From assembly GCA_021798075.1 (NCBI GenBank), contig JAJZYO010000120.1:1-6535 (forward strand): a DNA stretch of 6,535 bases. Reading direction: 5' to 3'. Under the pieces are notes generated by a model. The model ran no database searches and was not told the DNA's origin. It saw nothing but the letters and a program-made list of their open reading frames with translations. Of the stretch, positions 5,039-6,535 are shown in pieces (the first letter of the stretch is position 1; each line of letters opens with the position of its first letter). Made by a program: the position numbers and the translations under genes. Origin of the DNA: Actinomycetes bacterium. GTDB lineage: Bacteria; Actinomycetota; Acidimicrobiia; Acidimicrobiales; Palsa-688.

Positions 5039-6535
5039 TCATGGGGCGCCGGCCGGCCACACGAGCACCGCATCGGGCGGGATGCGGGCCCAACAAGTGG
5101 AGCCAGGAGGGGGCCACGCCGGCCCGTCGAGCTCGGCCTGCAGGGTCTTGCCGCCCGCGAGGGCAAGTGTGGCCAGAGCACGATGGCCCAGTTCGGCCAC
5201 GTCCACGATGCGGGCGGGTTGGGCAGCATCGCCCTCGGTGGCCACGAGCGAAATGTGCTCGGGGCGAACGCACCAGCTGAGCGGCAGGCCGGTGGGGACG
5301 CTGTGGCGTGCAGTGGCGACCACGAGGGGCCCGGTCGCAACCGAGGTGGGGGAGGCGGCGACGCCGGCAAAGACGTTGGCGAGGCCGAGGATGCGGGCCA
5401 CCTCGGGCGATGCGGGGCGGCGGAAGACTTCGGGCAACGCACCTGCCTGGAGCGCCCGCCCGCCTGCGACGACGACTACCTCGTCGGCGAGCAGGGCTGC
5501 CTCGGAGAAGTCGTGGGTGACGAGGACGCTCGACAGCCCGGCTTCCCTCTGCAGCGCGCGCAGCTGGCGGAGCAGTTCCGCGCGGGCCGGGGCGTCGAGC
5601 CCCGTGAAGGGCTCGTCCAGGAGCACGACATCGGCGTGGCAAGAAAAAGCCCGGGCCAGGTTGACGCGCTGGCGCTGGCCCCCCGACATCTGCGCCGGCC
5701 GCCGGCCGGCCAAGTCCGAGATGCCGAGTGCTGCCAGCCAGTACGCTGCCGCCCGGGGGTCGGCTCTGGGGCCGAAGGTGGCATTGGACCAAGCGTCGAG
5801 GTGCGGCATCAGGCCGGCGCCCTGGGGGACGTAGCCGACGTGCCGCTGTTCGGGTGGCAGGTGGCCGACCGGGCGGCCGGCGAAGCTCACCCGCCCCGGG
5901 GCGAGGCCGGCCAAAGCGTGCATCGTGAGCGACTTGCCGGCTCCCGAAGGCCCGAGGACGGCCAAGCGGTGGCTGGACGCCTGGTGGTCCAGCTGGAGCC
6001 AGAACTCTCCCGCCCGAATGGACAGCTCGAAGCCCACCGGGACTGGTCCCCGGGGGCGGTCGTGCGCAGGTGGTGCCGCGGCGCCGACCATTTCCCCTGG
6101 GACGTGGCGACGAGGGTGGCCAACTCGTGGGACCGGCAGGCGAGACAGGGCGACTACCCCCGCAGCCAGGCCGAGCGCGAGCAGCGCCGGTGCTTGGGTG
6201 GCGGGGAGCCCTATGGCCGAGAACTGCACGTAGGTGAAGACAGGCAGGGAGTACGGGTGGTAGGAGAGCATCACGGTGGCTCCGTACTCGCCGAACGCCC
6301 GTAGCCAGGTGAGCAGGAGCCCCGCTCGGATGCCGCCGGCGGCCAGGGGCAGCGCGACGCGGCCGAAACGAGCGAGAGGCCCCAGGCCGGCGGTGGCGGC
6401 CACTTCCAGGAGGTTCGGGTCCACCGCCCGGAACGCCGAGCGGGCCGCCACGACCAAAAAAGGCGAAGCCACGAACGACTGGGCGATCACGATCCCGGCG
6501 AGGGACTCGGTGAACCGCCCGCCCGACAGCCGGCC
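5039..6535 (-). CDS. modBC: Fused ABC permease-ATPase, ModB-ModC type (N terminus outside window)
   Basis: Imports molybdate, tungstate or a similar oxyanion: membrane channel and ATPase in one chain. The frame is open to the right edge, so the start lies outside; 498 residues are visible (numbering below starts at the in-frame GTG at 6490, with 15 permease-like residues before it). Residues 1-115 are the C-terminal half of a binding-protein-dependent permease: hydrophobic segments, the EAA loop contacting the ATPase (EVAATAGLGPLARFGRVALP, 29-48), and AFGEYGATVML (65-75). A Pro/Arg-rich linker (about 116-148) leads into an intact ATPase: Walker A GPSGAGKS (180-187), Q-loop Gln223, signature SGGQRQR (269-275), Walker B LLDEPF with Glu293, and switch His326. 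The C terminus (about 368-480) has VRPEHISLV and a TOBE/OB fold like MalK or PotA, with no SARN-type Mop domain. Substrate is inferred from permease flavour and the convergent Mop gene; sulfate is the main alternative. No binding protein gene is visible. Confidence 0.85.
   Translation of the reverse strand, partial: GRLSGGRFTESLAGIVIAQSFVASPFLVVAARSAFRAVDPNLLEVAATAGLGPLARFGRVALPLAAGGIRAGLLLTWLRAFGEYGATVMLSYHPYSLPVFTYVQFSAIGLPATQAPALLALGLAAGVVALSRLPVPRVGHPRRHVPGEMVGAAAPPAHDRPRGPVPVGFELSIRAGEFWLQLDHQASSHRLAVLGPSGAGKSLTMHALAGLAPGRVSFAGRPVGHLPPEQRHVGYVPQGAGLMPHLDAWSNATFGPRADPRAAAYWLAALGISDLAGRRPAQMSGGQRQRVNLARAFSCHADVVLLDEPFTGLDAPARAELLRQLRALQREAGLSSVLVTHDFSEAALLADEVVVVAGGRALQAGALPEVFRRPASPEVARILGLANVFAGVAASPTSVATGPLVVATARHSVPTGLPLSWCVRPEHISLVATEGDAAQPARIVDVAELGHRALATLALAGGKTLQAELDGPAWPPPGSTCWARIPPDAVLVWPAGAP

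Noticed and set aside
5183..6304. Long open frame (373 codons) on the plus strand opposite the transporter gene
   Set aside because: It is antisense to conserved ABC motifs, has a low-complexity Gly/Arg/Ala composition and no domain pattern. It is a shadow of the codon bias of the real gene.
6488..6490. In-frame GTG as the start of the transporter gene
   Set aside because: The frame stays open for 15 more codons to the window edge and the residues there look like permease. A start at 6490 would lose most of the membrane domain.

Overview
The window is GC-rich throughout, uses GTG starts freely, and packs genes tightly with 4-base stop/start overlaps. Together with the gene content this suggests a high-GC actinobacterium; an acidimicrobial-type lineage is a guess, since no RNA or marker gene here settles it. 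There are six well-supported protein genes, two of them functionally confident (pgi and a molybdate-type ABC transporter), plus a probable gene start cut off at the left edge. I see no rRNA, tRNA, CRISPR array, insertion sequence or phage gene.

Layout. From about 2900 leftwards, three minus-strand genes form one run: a HAD-family phosphatase (2194-2901), a membrane-anchored protein with a Thr/Ala/Pro-rich repeat tail (934-2154), and a patatin-like phospholipase (98-937). The last two overlap by four bases. A fourth gene may continue off the left edge (start at 33). Diverging from the phosphatase, with only 32 bp between the two starts, is pgi (glucose-6-phosphate isomerase, 2934-4571, plus strand). 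Its stop overlaps the GTG start of a small HTH-plus-Mop protein (4568-4993), a predicted molybdate-responsive regulator. Converging on it from the right is a fused ABC permease-ATPase (5039 to beyond 6535, minus strand), most likely a ModB-ModC fusion for molybdate or tungstate.

How the parts relate. The right half looks like an oxyanion module. The transporter ATPase ends in a MalK/PotA-like TOBE region, not a clear Mop domain, while the convergent small protein carries a clear Mop domain (SARN motif) behind a MerR/excisionase-type HTH. This suggests sensing and transport are split between neighbouring genes, with the sensor co-transcribed with pgi. The left half links a surface-anchored stalk-like protein to a lipid acyl hydrolase by translational coupling.

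I do not see a clearly new multi-gene system. The points most worth a second look are the HTH-Mop protein nested on pgi, the ModB-ModC fusion, the anchored-protein/patatin pair, and two small tandem duplications that each fall on a stop codon.
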